The notes under the pieces: model-generated
Told to the model about the DNA's origin: nothing
Seen by the model: the letters and a program-made list of their open reading frames with translations, nothing else
Databases searched by the model: none
From: an uncultured Flavobacteriales bacterium
Lineage (GTDB): Bacteria > Bacteroidota > Bacteroidia > Flavobacteriales_G > Salibacteraceae
Direction of reading: 5' to 3'
Assembly (NCBI GenBank): GCA_937899835.1
Contig: CALCCE010000150.1
Coordinates: forward strand, 1 to 64,000
DNA: 64,000 nucleotides
Translations under genes and position numbers: made by a program
Shown: positions 25,222 to 33,024 of the stretch, piece by piece
Numbering within the stretch: position 1 is the stretch's first letter
Layout: each line of letters starts with the position of its first letter

Positions 25222-26167
25222 CCGTTATTGGATTGAGGCTCCCCCCAAGCGGAGCTTCTTTTTCTTCAGGTTCATCTAAGGATTCTAAGAACTTTTGATC
25301 GTTCGGGTTTCCAAAAATCACCTTCATCTTTTGCTTCAAGGTCCTTGCTCTGCGAAAATCACGCGCAATATCCATGAATTCGTGGAACACCAAAAAGAAG
25401 GGATTCATGGTTTTGATTGGCTTGGTAATGCCATATACAGCTTGTTCTTCCTCTGGCTGGAAGGTGCCAAACATTCGGTCCCAGATAATGAAGGTGGAGC
25501 CGTAGTTTTTGTCGATGTAATTTTTATTGGTAGCGTGGTGAACGCGGTGGTGTGATGGGGTAGTGAAAATGAACTCAATCGGTTTGGGAAACTTCCGAAT
25601 AAACTCGGTATGGATCCAGTATTGGTAAAGCACTTCAATTTGGTGTACAATGAAGAACATCACCGGATCGAAACCCATCAGTGCCACGGGAATGAAGAAC
25701 AAAATCTTCACTTGTTGCACCCAAGAGAGACGAAAAGAAACGGAGAAATTGTAATTGGTAGAGGAGTGGTGTGGAACATGAGTAGCCCACCAAATCCGTT
25801 GTTCGTGTGCCACCCGGTGGGCCCAGTACCGTGCGAAATCAGACAGTATAAGACAGAGAATGAACGACCACCAGGAAGCCTCAATCCGAAAAGGAGAGAG
25901 ATAGATACAAATCAAAACGGTGGTAAACATGAATGTTTTGGTCATGGCACTCGTAATCAGGTTACCGATGCCAATCATGATCGAGGAAAGCAAGTCTTTG
26001 CCCGTGTATTGCTGCCGATTAGTGATGACTCCCAATAGCATTTCAACGAATACTAATCCGATCATAACCGGAACAGCATAGTGAATGATTGCGAGATCGT
26101 TGACTCTTTGCAGTACTTCTTCTACACCAATCTTGTCCAGGAAACTTTGAATGCTCAGCAGTGTCAT
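25187..26167 (-). CDS. Sterol desaturase/fatty acid hydroxylase family membrane protein
   Basis: This 326-residue integral membrane protein has the histidine clusters of the di-iron hydroxylase superfamily: HRVAHE, THVPHHSSTNYN and HHRVHHATN, with about five transmembrane helices before and between them. Members hydroxylate or desaturate sterols, fatty acids, carotenoids or alkylglycerols; the substrate cannot be read from the sequence. The C-terminal tail after residue 265 is charged and ends in a Glu/Pro-rich piece, which is also the part that overlaps the opposite metallophosphoesterase gene. The ATG at 26167 gives a normal N-terminus. Confidence 0.88.
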   Translation of the reverse strand: MTLLSIQSFLDKIGVEEVLQRVNDLAIIHYAVPVMIGLVFVEMLLGVITNRQQYTGKDLLSSIMIGIGNLITSAMTKTFMFTTVLICIYLSPFRIEASWWSFILCLILSDFARYWAHRVAHEQRIWWATHVPHHSSTNYNFSVSFRLSWVQQVKILFFIPVALMGFDPVMFFIVHQIEVLYQYWIHTEFIRKFPKPIEFIFTTPSHHRVHHATNKNYIDKNYGSTFIIWDRMFGTFQPEEEQAVYGITKPIKTMNPFFLVFHEFMDIARDFRRARTLKQKMKVIFGNPNDQKFLESLDEPEEKEAPLGGSLNPITANPSRNEAPTE

Positions 26168-26265
26168 AAATCACATGATTTTTAGCGGGGCAAAGGTACT
26201 TCATAAATTTTAACTCTGTATGCCACGGAATCAACCGAGAACTTTGAGAAAGCAGCCTAACTGAT

Positions 26266-26282
26266 ACAGTTATATTAATTGT
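26266..26282. promoter_or_regulatory. Possible MarR operator
   Basis: Imperfect inverted repeat ACAGTT-N5-AATTGT (one mismatch) just upstream of the -7 box of the marR-type gene. Autoregulation is common in the family; the site itself is inference. Confidence 0.35.
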
Positions 26283-26289
26283 ATATACA

Positions 26290-26297
26290 TACTTTTG
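26290..26297 (+). promoter_or_regulatory. -7 promoter box upstream of the MarR gene
   Basis: TACTTTTG, an exact TAnnTTTG match, 18 bases before the ATG at 26316. Confidence 0.45.
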
Positions 26298-26315
26298 TAG
26301 TAAACCATATTGGCT

Positions 26316-26765
26316 ATGGAATTAGAAGAAGCGATCAAGCAAAAGAAATTCAGGAGCGAACACGAGAAGATGATGGTAAATATCATTTACACCAATGGTT
26401 GGTTAGGCGGCCAACAGGTGCACTTGTTTAAGCCTTATGGTCTTTCGCAGCAGCAGTACAATATCCTGCGCATTCTAAGAGGGCAGCATCCCGACCCGGC
26501 TTCGGTGAGTTTGTTGATGGATCGCATGCTGGACAAAATGAGCAACGCCTCTCGTTTGGTCGAGAAGTTGCGTCAAAAAGATTTGGTAAGCCGTCAGGAG
26601 TGCAAGCACGATCGGAGGCAGGTGGATGTTTTGATCACGGAAAAAGGTTTGGCTACTTTGGAAGAGATTGATGCGCAATTAGAACAGGTGTTTGAGGGCA
26701 TGTCTACCTTGACCATTGAAGAAGCTCAGGAGGTCAATCGACTACTGGATAAGTTGCGAGGTTGA
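26316..26765 (+). CDS. MarR-family transcriptional regulator
   Basis: This 149-residue protein has the winged-helix fold of MarR regulators. The N-terminal helix is followed by LFKPYGLSQQQYNILRILRGQ (first helices), then PASVSLLMDRMLDKMSNASRLVEKLRQKDLVSR with the recognition helix, and the wing with HDRRQVDVLITEKG. The C-terminal helices would form the dimer. No ligand-sensing cysteine stands out. The ATG at 26316 is preferred over a TTG at 26310. Upstream lie a -7 box and an inverted repeat that could be its own operator. The gene is monocistronic, with a terminator after it, and the diverging neighbour is the hydroxylase gene. Confidence 0.92.
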   Translation: MELEEAIKQKKFRSEHEKMMVNIIYTNGWLGGQQVHLFKPYGLSQQQYNILRILRGQHPDPASVSLLMDRMLDKMSNASRLVEKLRQKDLVSRQECKHDRRQVDVLITEKGLATLEEIDAQLEQVFEGMSTLTIEEAQEVNRLLDKLRG

Positions 26766-26786
26766 CTTTAGAAACGATACGATTTG

Positions 26787-26814
26787 AAAGGCCGGCTTAG
26801 TTCCGGCCTTTTTT
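26787..26814 (+). terminator. Terminator after the MarR gene
   Basis: Eight-base stem AAGGCCGG / CCGGCCTT (26788-26795 and 26803-26810), seven-base loop, six T in all at the end. Confidence 0.92.
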
Positions 26815-26959
26815 GTGGGCCGGTTTGTCCGTAAATCATTGCTTTGCTGACAGGTAGATGATTTGCATTTTTAGGGAAAGTTCGTAAATTAAACGTTTGT
26901 AGTCTCAATTTTATCGATCCTTTTCTTATTCCTGTCTCTAACCACACACCACTCTAACT

Positions 26960-27820
26960 ATGCGTCAACTTAAGATTACCAAACAGCTAACAAACCGGGA
27001 TAGCAAGTCTATCGACAAGTACCTGAGTGACGTTTCTAAGGAAGCGATGATCACTCCGGACGAAGAGGTTCAGTTGGCAGTTCGGATCAAACAAGGGGAT
27101 GAGGATGCCCTTAATAAGCTGGTAAACGCCAACCTTCGCTTTGTAATCAGTGTGGCCAAACAATACCAAGGCCACGGACTTACTCTAGAAGACCTCATTG
27201 CAGAAGGCAACATTGGGCTCATCACCGCAGCAAAGCGGTTTGATGAAACCAAGGGTTTTAAGTTCATCAGTTATGCCGTTTGGTGGATTCGCCAAAGCAT
27301 CATGCAAGCCATTGCTGAAAATTCGCGTGTTGTTCGCTTGCCGCTCAACAAAGTGAGTGCTATTCAAAAAATAGCTCAAGCTTTCAGCAAATTGGAGCAA
27401 CGGCACGAGCGCGCTCCTTCCAACGAAGAAATCAGTGAACTGCTGGAAACTTCTTCTGAAAGCGTAGCTGATTTGTTTAACTACAGTCAAAAGCAAGTGT
27501 CGGTTGATGCTCCTTTGATTGAAGGAGAAGAAAACAGTCTGCTCAACCTCTTATCAAACGAAAATTCGCGCAACCCTTCGGATCAATTGATCCGTGAGTC
27601 GCTTTGTCAGGATATCGAACGGGTATTGGTATCGCTCAAAAGCCGTGAAGCCGATGTTATTCGGTTGTCTTTTGGCTTGAATGGCGAAACACCAATGACG
27701 TTGGAGGAAATTGCCAACAATCTGGGCCTTACCCGTGAGCGAATTCGACAAATTCGGGAGAAAGCCCTGCGTGGGCTGCGGAAAAAAGCAAATTCTGCAC
27801 TTCTGAAGCATTACTTGTAA
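26960..27820 (+). CDS. rpoD: Primary RNA polymerase sigma factor, Bacteroidota type
   Basis: This 286-residue sigma-70 protein directs RNA polymerase to housekeeping promoters. It lacks the long region 1.1 and the non-conserved insert of proteobacterial RpoD, as is usual in Bacteroidota. Region 1.2 is SIDKYLSDVSKEAMITPDEE, region 2 is NLRFVISVAKQYQGHGLTLEDLIAEGN and FDETKGFKFISYAVWWIRQ, region 3 contains VVRLPLNKVSAIQKI, and region 4 ends with GLTRERIRQIREKALRGLRK. This factor should recognise the TAnnTTTG boxes noted through the window. A helix-rich terminator stands 24 bases after its stop. Confidence 0.95.
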   Translation: MRQLKITKQLTNRDSKSIDKYLSDVSKEAMITPDEEVQLAVRIKQGDEDALNKLVNANLRFVISVAKQYQGHGLTLEDLIAEGNIGLITAAKRFDETKGFKFISYAVWWIRQSIMQAIAENSRVVRLPLNKVSAIQKIAQAFSKLEQRHERAPSNEEISELLETSSESVADLFNYSQKQVSVDAPLIEGEENSLLNLLSNENSRNPSDQLIRESLCQDIERVLVSLKSREADVIRLSFGLNGETPMTLEEIANNLGLTRERIRQIREKALRGLRKKANSALLKHYL

Positions 27821-27844
27821 TTTTTGATACTATTATTTAGAAGT

Positions 27845-27878
27845 AAAGGGCTTTCACCACCGAGTGAAGGCCCTTTTT
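27845..27878 (+). terminator. Terminator after rpoD
   Basis: A 13-pair stem (27845-27857 with 27864-27876, one T-G wobble pair at 27852/27869) with a six-base loop and five T. Confidence 0.92.
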
Positions 27879-27962
27879 GTTTCAAAGCCAGAAAAAAAGA
27901 TACTTTTTTCTGAGAAATTGCAGCGTTCAAAAAATCGACTCGTCTTTAGCATGAAACCCGAT

Positions 27963-27981
27963 CGATTCTCTCATAGAATCG
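27963..27981. repeat. Small hairpin in the rpoD-sigma gap
   Basis: Inverted repeat CGATTCT-N5-AGAATCG. No T run follows; it could be a protein-binding site or a leader structure. Confidence 0.4.
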
Positions 27982-28011
27982 TGACAAGTGTTTAGTTAGG
28001 CGAAAAGGAAT

Positions 28012-28040
28012 AAGCGGGAAGAGCCATCTTCCCGCTTTTC
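28012..28040 (+). terminator. Strong hairpin directly before the ECF sigma gene
   Basis: An 11-base perfect stem AAGCGGGAAGA / TCTTCCCGCTT (28012-28022 and 28027-28037) with a four-base loop and TTC after it. It ends 18 bases before the TTG start of the ECF sigma gene, so it may be a second terminator or a leader structure that limits sigma factor expression. Confidence 0.6.
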
Positions 28041-28055
28041 TATAAAAATCAGTTT

Positions 28056-28610
28056 TTGAAAAGTTCTACTTCCATCTCTCTTCAAACGCTGTTGGCTCAA
28101 AGTCGCAAAGGCAATGACCGTGCAAGAATGGAAGTGTATCGACTTTATCATGCCCGTATGTTTGGCACCGCCCTTCGGTTTGTGAACGACCGCCAACGAG
28201 CGGAAGAACTGATGCACGACGGTTTTCTGGAAGCCTTTCGAAAACTTGATCGGTTTCGGGAGGAAAGTACTTTTGGTGCATGGCTCAAAAGAATTGTAAT
28301 CAACAAGTGTTTGGACGACTTGCGCAAGAACGCTCCACAATCTATTTCATGGGAAGAGTATGGTGTGGAGCCGGCTGCTGAAATGGCTCCGGATAAGTGG
28401 CCTAAACTTAGCCGGGAGGCTGTCTCCAAGGCCATCGAAAGTTTGCCTAAAGCTTCTCGTATAGTGGTTTCACTTTATTTGATCGAAGGCTTCGATCATG
28501 AGGAAATCGGATCTATCCTTGGAATATCAGCATCTACCTCAAGGTCTCAATTAGCACGGGCCAAAAACAAATTGAAACAAACCCTAAACTATCAGATGGA
28601 TGTCGGATAA
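28056..28610 (+). CDS. ECF-type RNA polymerase sigma factor
   Basis: This 184-residue protein has sigma region 2 (residues 14-80, with ARMFGTALRFVNDRQRAEELMHDGFLEAF and STFGAWLKRIVINKCLDDLRK) and region 4 (residues 125-180, SLPKASRIVVSLYLIEGFDHEEIGSILG and SRSQLARAKNKLKQ). The only start that keeps region 2 whole is a TTG at 28056; the frame has no ATG between its upstream stop and residue 25. The next gene overlaps it by 11 bases and encodes a single-pass membrane protein, probably its anti-sigma factor. A strong hairpin sits just upstream of the start. Confidence 0.9.
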   Translation: MKSSTSISLQTLLAQSRKGNDRARMEVYRLYHARMFGTALRFVNDRQRAEELMHDGFLEAFRKLDRFREESTFGAWLKRIVINKCLDDLRKNAPQSISWEEYGVEPAAEMAPDKWPKLSREAVSKAIESLPKASRIVVSLYLIEGFDHEEIGSILGISASTSRSQLARAKNKLKQTLNYQMDVG

Positions 28611-29172
28611 GCTGGAAGAATTTTTTGACCAACACCAGAAAGAGTTTGGGGAAGCCACTCCCGATCCTGGTCATGAGGAGCGTTTTGCCGCTAAGTTACT
28701 ATCCCAGGAACCGGTGACTCCAAAGCTGTTGATTTCTTGGAAATGGGTGGCTTCAGTAGCGGTATTGGTGGGTATTGGTATTGCTACTTGGTTGTTCTAT
28801 CCAGCAACCATCTCTCAGAATCAGCCAATAGCCGAATCGGTTGATTCTACCATGAGCCTTGGAGAACTATCTCCTGAGTATGCCGATGTAGAAGTGTATT
28901 ATCGTCAGCAACTGGCAGAGCGCATGACCAAAGTAAAACGGTTGGATAACGTTCAGGAAAAGGATATGTCTGCATTGACAAAGTCACTGGATGAATTGGA
29001 GATTTATTACCAATCATTACAAGTGGACTTGGAAGCACAGCCTGGTAATAAGCTTATCATTAGCTCGATGATTCAAAACTATCGCCTGAGGGTCATGATT
29101 TTAGAACAACTCATTGAGGAAATGGAGCAATCGCTTCACAAACAATCAAATTATGAAATGCTTGAAAGTTAA
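28600..29172 (+). CDS. Single-pass membrane protein, probable anti-sigma factor
   Basis: This 190-residue protein has a 45-residue cytoplasmic N-terminus (MSDKLEEFFDQHQKEFG), one transmembrane helix at about residues 46-67, and an outside part rich in charged helices (residues 90-185) that looks like a coiled coil. It lacks the HxxxCxxC zinc motif of many anti-sigma factors. Its role is inferred from position: it overlaps the ECF sigma gene by 11 bases and the next gene by 20 bases, and the topology fits. The start ATG at 28600 lies in the sigma gene's last codons. Confidence 0.75.
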   Translation: MSDKLEEFFDQHQKEFGEATPDPGHEERFAAKLLSQEPVTPKLLISWKWVASVAVLVGIGIATWLFYPATISQNQPIAESVDSTMSLGELSPEYADVEVYYRQQLAERMTKVKRLDNVQEKDMSALTKSLDELEIYYQSLQVDLEAQPGNKLIISSMIQNYRLRVMILEQLIEEMEQSLHKQSNYEMLES

Positions 29173-30220
29173 TTCGCTGCTGTTGGTTTTAGGGCTGTTT
29201 TTGCTTGCCAATAATGGATATTCCGGAAACCGGAAGAAGGTTAAAACCGATTTTGCCAAAACGTTTGAAAAGTCGGTAGCCATTAACCCCAACGCAAAAG
29301 TGGAATTGTCCAATCAGTTTGGAAAAATCCACATTACATCAGGCAGTACGAACCAGGTGGAGCTGAAGGTTGAAATAACCGTAGAGGCGTCTGATGAGAC
29401 CAAGGCGCAGAAAAAGCTGGATCAGATCACCATACAGTGGGAAGCCTCTGAAGAGCTGGTAAAAGCGCGAACAAGCATTGGTGGAAGAGGCAACCAAAAC
29501 GTGGAGAAATTAGAAATTAACTACACGGTTGCGCTTCCCAAAACGGCAGAACTGAAGGTGGAAAACAAATTTGGATCGGTTTACCTGAATGAAATGGTGG
29601 GCAAAACGGTGATTGATCTGAGCTACGGTAGTTTACAGGCGGGTGAATTGCGGTCTTCTGAAAGCAGCATCGAATTGGCTTTTGGCAAAGCAGATATAGA
29701 ACTTTTTAATGGGAAAAAGTTGGACATAGAATACGCTGAGGGGGTGTCCATTACTCGGGCGAATAACCTGAAGGTAGATAGTCGATTTTCGAAGTTGACC
29801 ATTGAGGAGTTGAATGATTTGAACATCGATTCGCAATACGATCAAGTAAAGTTGGGTACTTGCCGCTCCGTAAAAGCTGACAATCAGTTCTCGCACCTTA
29901 AAATCCAGTACCTGGGGTCAGAGCTATTAGCGGATCATCGGTATGGTAGCCTAAAGGTTCTCATGATCAACAAGGAGTTTACAGCAATAAAAGTAGATTC
30001 TGATTTCAGCAATGTTGATTTGAGCTTTGCCTCCGGTTCTGGCATGACGATGGATATTGATATTGCGTTCGGCAATATGGATTGTCCCAACAGCTGGAAT
30101 GTTCAGATGGAACAGGACGATAATAAGTTATCGAAGGAATTTAAAGGTTCCGTTGGCGGTGGTGGAGGAAGTCTAATTGTAGACCTTTCTTACGGGAAAT
30201 TAGAATTGAACGAAGTTTGA
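29153..30220 (+). CDS. Exported DUF4097-like beta-helix protein
   Basis: This 355-residue protein has a signal peptide (hydrophobic residues 7-20) and a mature part of many short beta segments, for example VEISNQFGKIHI-type, LKVENKFGSVYLNEM, LDIEYAEGVSI and LKVDSRFSKLTIEEL. About ten such 20-25-residue units suggest a right-handed beta-helix of the DUF4097/adhesin-head kind. A Gly-rich GSVGGGGGSL lies near the end. I start at the ATG at 29153, which overlaps the previous gene by 20 bases; a TTG at 29114 is in frame but lies deeper in that gene. It is the likely output or sensed partner of the ECF system. Confidence 0.82.
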   Translation: MKCLKVNSLLLVLGLFLLANNGYSGNRKKVKTDFAKTFEKSVAINPNAKVELSNQFGKIHITSGSTNQVELKVEITVEASDETKAQKKLDQITIQWEASEELVKARTSIGGRGNQNVEKLEINYTVALPKTAELKVENKFGSVYLNEMVGKTVIDLSYGSLQAGELRSSESSIELAFGKADIELFNGKKLDIEYAEGVSITRANNLKVDSRFSKLTIEELNDLNIDSQYDQVKLGTCRSVKADNQFSHLKIQYLGSELLADHRYGSLKVLMINKEFTAIKVDSDFSNVDLSFASGSGMTMDIDIAFGNMDCPNSWNVQMEQDDNKLSKEFKGSVGGGGGSLIVDLSYGKLELNEV

Positions 30221-31366
30221 TTACTTGATCAAAAGCCAGGTTCCTGAATTGCGGTTTTCTTTCCGCAGTCGACCCAAGAGTTGAAGGGCCTCTTTGCGGG
30301 TAGCAAAGCTTTGCAACGAAACCCGGTGGAGGCCTTTGTTTTGATCGAGCATATAGGATTGAAATCCTTGTTGTTGCAATGTTTCTACAAGGCGATCGGC
30401 ATTTTGGCGCTCACCGAAACAACCGGCTATCAAATGAAACCGCAAGCGTTTACGAGGTACCGCCTTAATAGCTACTCTTGTAGAATCTGCAATAGCCGCT
30501 TTGGACTGAAAACCAGCTACCCAAATTTGTTTGGCTTTTTGATAAAAGGGGTCGCCTTCCTCAAATAGATTGAGTTTGAAGTAAGCTTTACGATTGCCTT
30601 TCAGCGAAGCTTCTAATGGGTCAACTTCTGGTTGCTGGTTGGTAGAAACTGCTTTGGCCGTATAAACCGGACAAATCTTGTCGCCAAAAGGATTAAGGTC
30701 TGAGTAGTGAAAATTTTCACCCGTAAGCACTTCAGTTTGAGTCGGCAACCAAACCAGATAGCCCAAAATCAATAACAAAACAGTGGCTAATGGGACATAT
30801 ACCCAAGTTCTTCTCCGCTTTCTTTCAACTGTTTCTGTAACTGGTGGAATGGAAGGTTGATCTACAAAAGGCTCCGAACGCCTGCTCTTGACTGGTTCAA
30901 CCGGCTGTTTCTTTTCTGACGCAACCAGCAAAACAGCTTCTTGTACGGGTAACGAGTGAAAAGCTCCTAAACCGAAGGAATCAAGACGAAAATTGGTTCG
31001 GGTATCGGGCTCGAAACGATAATTCTTTTCTTGATCGAAGAAAAGGGTACCCACCTGACCTATTTGAAATGTTCCGGTGGTGCGCAGTTCTTGCTTTATG
31101 TGCTGCACGTAGGCATCAACGGCTTTTAGTGCTTCTTGATAACCTATGTCAAATGAAGCTGCCAAATGATTGGCAAGTAGACCATCATTTTGTTTCAGGT
31201 TGCGATTGAATCCTATTTCTTTCGAAGGAGGTCGAAACCGGTGTTGCAGTCGATCCAATTTGGCCGGGGCAGGATTGGCTACTAACCCACCAAACCCAGG
31301 AATGATCACGCAGTCGTGCTCAAAAAGAAGCTCGTAGATGTATGAATCTATGCGTTGGATTGACAT
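30221..31366 (-). CDS. HU-CCDC81/SPOR fusion membrane protein
   Basis: This 381-residue protein joins an N-terminal pair of CCDC81-like HU-type domains (residues 1-140: IDSYIYELLFEHDCVIIPGFGGLVAN and GTFQIGQVGTLFF) to a linker, one transmembrane helix at about residues 200-220 (TWVYVPLATVLLLILGYL) and a C-terminal SPOR domain (about 310-381: HLIAGCFGERQNADRLVETL and HRVSLQSFATRKEALQLL). SPOR domains bind denuded septal peptidoglycan, and HU-like folds suggest DNA or protein binding inside the cell, so it could link chromosome and division site. Its stop abuts that of the facing DUF4097-like gene with no base between them. Confidence 0.88.
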   Translation of the reverse strand: MSIQRIDSYIYELLFEHDCVIIPGFGGLVANPAPAKLDRLQHRFRPPSKEIGFNRNLKQNDGLLANHLAASFDIGYQEALKAVDAYVQHIKQELRTTGTFQIGQVGTLFFDQEKNYRFEPDTRTNFRLDSFGLGAFHSLPVQEAVLLVASEKKQPVEPVKSRRSEPFVDQPSIPPVTETVERKRRRTWVYVPLATVLLLILGYLVWLPTQTEVLTGENFHYSDLNPFGDKICPVYTAKAVSTNQQPEVDPLEASLKGNRKAYFKLNLFEEGDPFYQKAKQIWVAGFQSKAAIADSTRVAIKAVPRKRLRFHLIAGCFGERQNADRLVETLQQQGFQSYMLDQNKGLHRVSLQSFATRKEALQLLGRLRKENRNSGTWLLIK

Positions 31367-31428
31367 GAATGTTGGCTGAAACGAAGAAGCTATAATTGCA
31401 AATCGCTCTTTTGCGAAAATAAGAATTT

Positions 31429-32190
31429 TTAGTGCCCGTGCTCTGGTTTGGCTTGATTCAAGTAATCCACAACGCGCTGCAGGTCTTGAGGAGTATCCAC
31501 CGGAAAAGATGTGTGTTCAGTAGTAGCTACCCGAACCTTGAAGCCCGATTGAATCCATCGAAGTTGTTCTAACGATTCTGCCTCTTCAAAGCTGGAGGGC
31601 GCCAGTTGGGTTATGGTTTTTAAGGCCTGTGAGCGATAAGCATAAATGCCGATATGTTGCCAGTAGGCATGGTGCTTCAACCACTCACCTTGAGGTACAT
31701 CTTTGAGATGCGGTAAGGGAGTTCGGCTAAAATAAATGGCTTCTTGTTTCTGGTTGAGGAGCACCTTGGGCTTGTTGACGTCTCTTAAAATTTCCTCACT
31801 GCGAATTGGCTTAACCAAGGTGGCGATTTGTGTGTCTTGTGATTGAAAGCATTGAACCAATGTATCAATTTGTTCGGGTGGTATCAATGGCTCATCTCCC
31901 TGGATGTTTACTACAACGTCTACCTTTTCGAAATGGTGGAGTACTTCCCTGCACCGGTCTGTGCCGCTTGGGTGTTGATCAGAAGTCATAATAGCGTTTC
32001 CACCAAAAGCTTTCACATGGTGTTCAATGCGCGTGTCATCCGTAGCCACCACTACTTCATCCAGCTGTTTTGATTTGCGCGCTTGGTCAACGACTCGTTG
32101 AATCATCGATTTACCTAAGATGTCTGCTAATGGTTTCCCTGGAAACCTGGTAGACCCGTATCGGGCAGGAATAATGCCGAGCGTTTTCAC
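31429..32190 (-). CDS. kdsB: 3-deoxy-manno-octulosonate cytidylyltransferase
   Basis: KdsB activates KDO to CMP-KDO for lipopolysaccharide synthesis in the cytoplasm. The 253-residue protein starts with IIPARYGSTRFPGKPLADI, the CMP-binding motif, followed by VVVATDDTRIEHHVKAFGG, VVVNIQGDEPLIPP and YRSQALKTITQL, all typical. It uses the ATG at 32190. It follows the LytTR gene by 32 bases on the same strand, and the SPOR gene follows after 62 bases; those neighbours do not share its pathway. Confidence 0.96.
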   Translation of the reverse strand: MKTLGIIPARYGSTRFPGKPLADILGKSMIQRVVDQARKSKQLDEVVVATDDTRIEHHVKAFGGNAIMTSDQHPSGTDRCREVLHHFEKVDVVVNIQGDEPLIPPEQIDTLVQCFQSQDTQIATLVKPIRSEEILRDVNKPKVLLNQKQEAIYFSRTPLPHLKDVPQGEWLKHHAYWQHIGIYAYRSQALKTITQLAPSSFEEAESLEQLRWIQSGFKVRVATTEHTSFPVDTPQDLQRVVDYLNQAKPEHGH

Positions 32191-32222
32191 ATTCCGAAGG
32201 TAGGTTAAATCGATTGGTCTGC

Positions 32223-32969
32223 TTAATGTAGCTTTTCGATGAACTCGTCCTTCTTTCGCTTTGCAATTTCTACTTCAGCTCCATCCGACATTACTGCAAA
32301 GCCCCCAGAACCTTTAATGTACCGCCGAATGTGATTGAGGTTGATCAAATGCGATTTGTGAACCCTGAAAAACCCGCTGTCTGCCAAAAGTCCTTCAATT
32401 TCTTTCAGGTTGCGCGATACTAATACACTGTCTTGTGCTTGTAGAAAAATGCGGGAATAACTGCCTTCTCCCTGGCAACGAATGATTTCTTCCACCCGAA
32501 CAAAAATCAGCCCTTCCATGGTAGGAAGCACAATTTGCTTAAATGGATTTACCCCTCGAACATTGTCGAGAAATACTTGAACATTTTTCTTGTTGGCCTC
32601 AGTGCCGGCTTCGTTTTTATTATTCACCCGCTCCACTGCCCTCTGCAGTTCTTCTACATCAATCGGCTTTAAAAGGTAGTCTAAGGCTGAAAACCGTATG
32701 GCCCGAATGGCAAACTTATCGTGTGCTGTGGTAAAGATGATGTCGAAATCTATTGGGGCTACATGTTCCAAAATATCGAAACCGGTTCCTCCAGGCATCA
32801 TGATGTCGAGGAATACCAAATCGGGCTTGTATTGTTGAATGGCTTCTATGCCAGCGTCAATAGAATCTGCTTTGGCTACTACATTCACGGCGGAGCAGTA
32901 TTCTAAGAGGAGTTTATGGAGGAACTCGCGTCCGCGGTCCTCGTCGTCGATTATGATTGCGTTGGTCAC
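32223..32969 (-). CDS. LytTR-family response regulator
   Basis: This 248-residue regulator has an N-terminal receiver domain (acidic pocket D8-D9-E10, phosphoacceptor D55 in LVFLDIMMPGGTG, and KPIDVEEL with the conserved Lys) and a C-terminal LytTR DNA-binding domain (residues 150-248, EEIIRCQGEGSYSRIF and FFRVHKSHLINLNHIRRY). It is transcribed 55 bases downstream of the propeller kinase, so the two form a cognate pair. Targets cannot be inferred. LytTR domains bind direct repeats; none stands out in the flanks. Confidence 0.93.
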   Translation of the reverse strand: MTNAIIIDDEDRGREFLHKLLLEYCSAVNVVAKADSIDAGIEAIQQYKPDLVFLDIMMPGGTGFDILEHVAPIDFDIIFTTAHDKFAIRAIRFSALDYLLKPIDVEELQRAVERVNNKNEAGTEANKKNVQVFLDNVRGVNPFKQIVLPTMEGLIFVRVEEIIRCQGEGSYSRIFLQAQDSVLVSRNLKEIEGLLADSGFFRVHKSHLINLNHIRRYIKGSGGFAVMSDGAEVEIAKRKKDEFIEKLH

Positions 32970-33024
32970 GATGTATGGGGATTTGGGTGATATGTATAAA
33001 ACGTCCGATTCAGGCGCTTATGAT

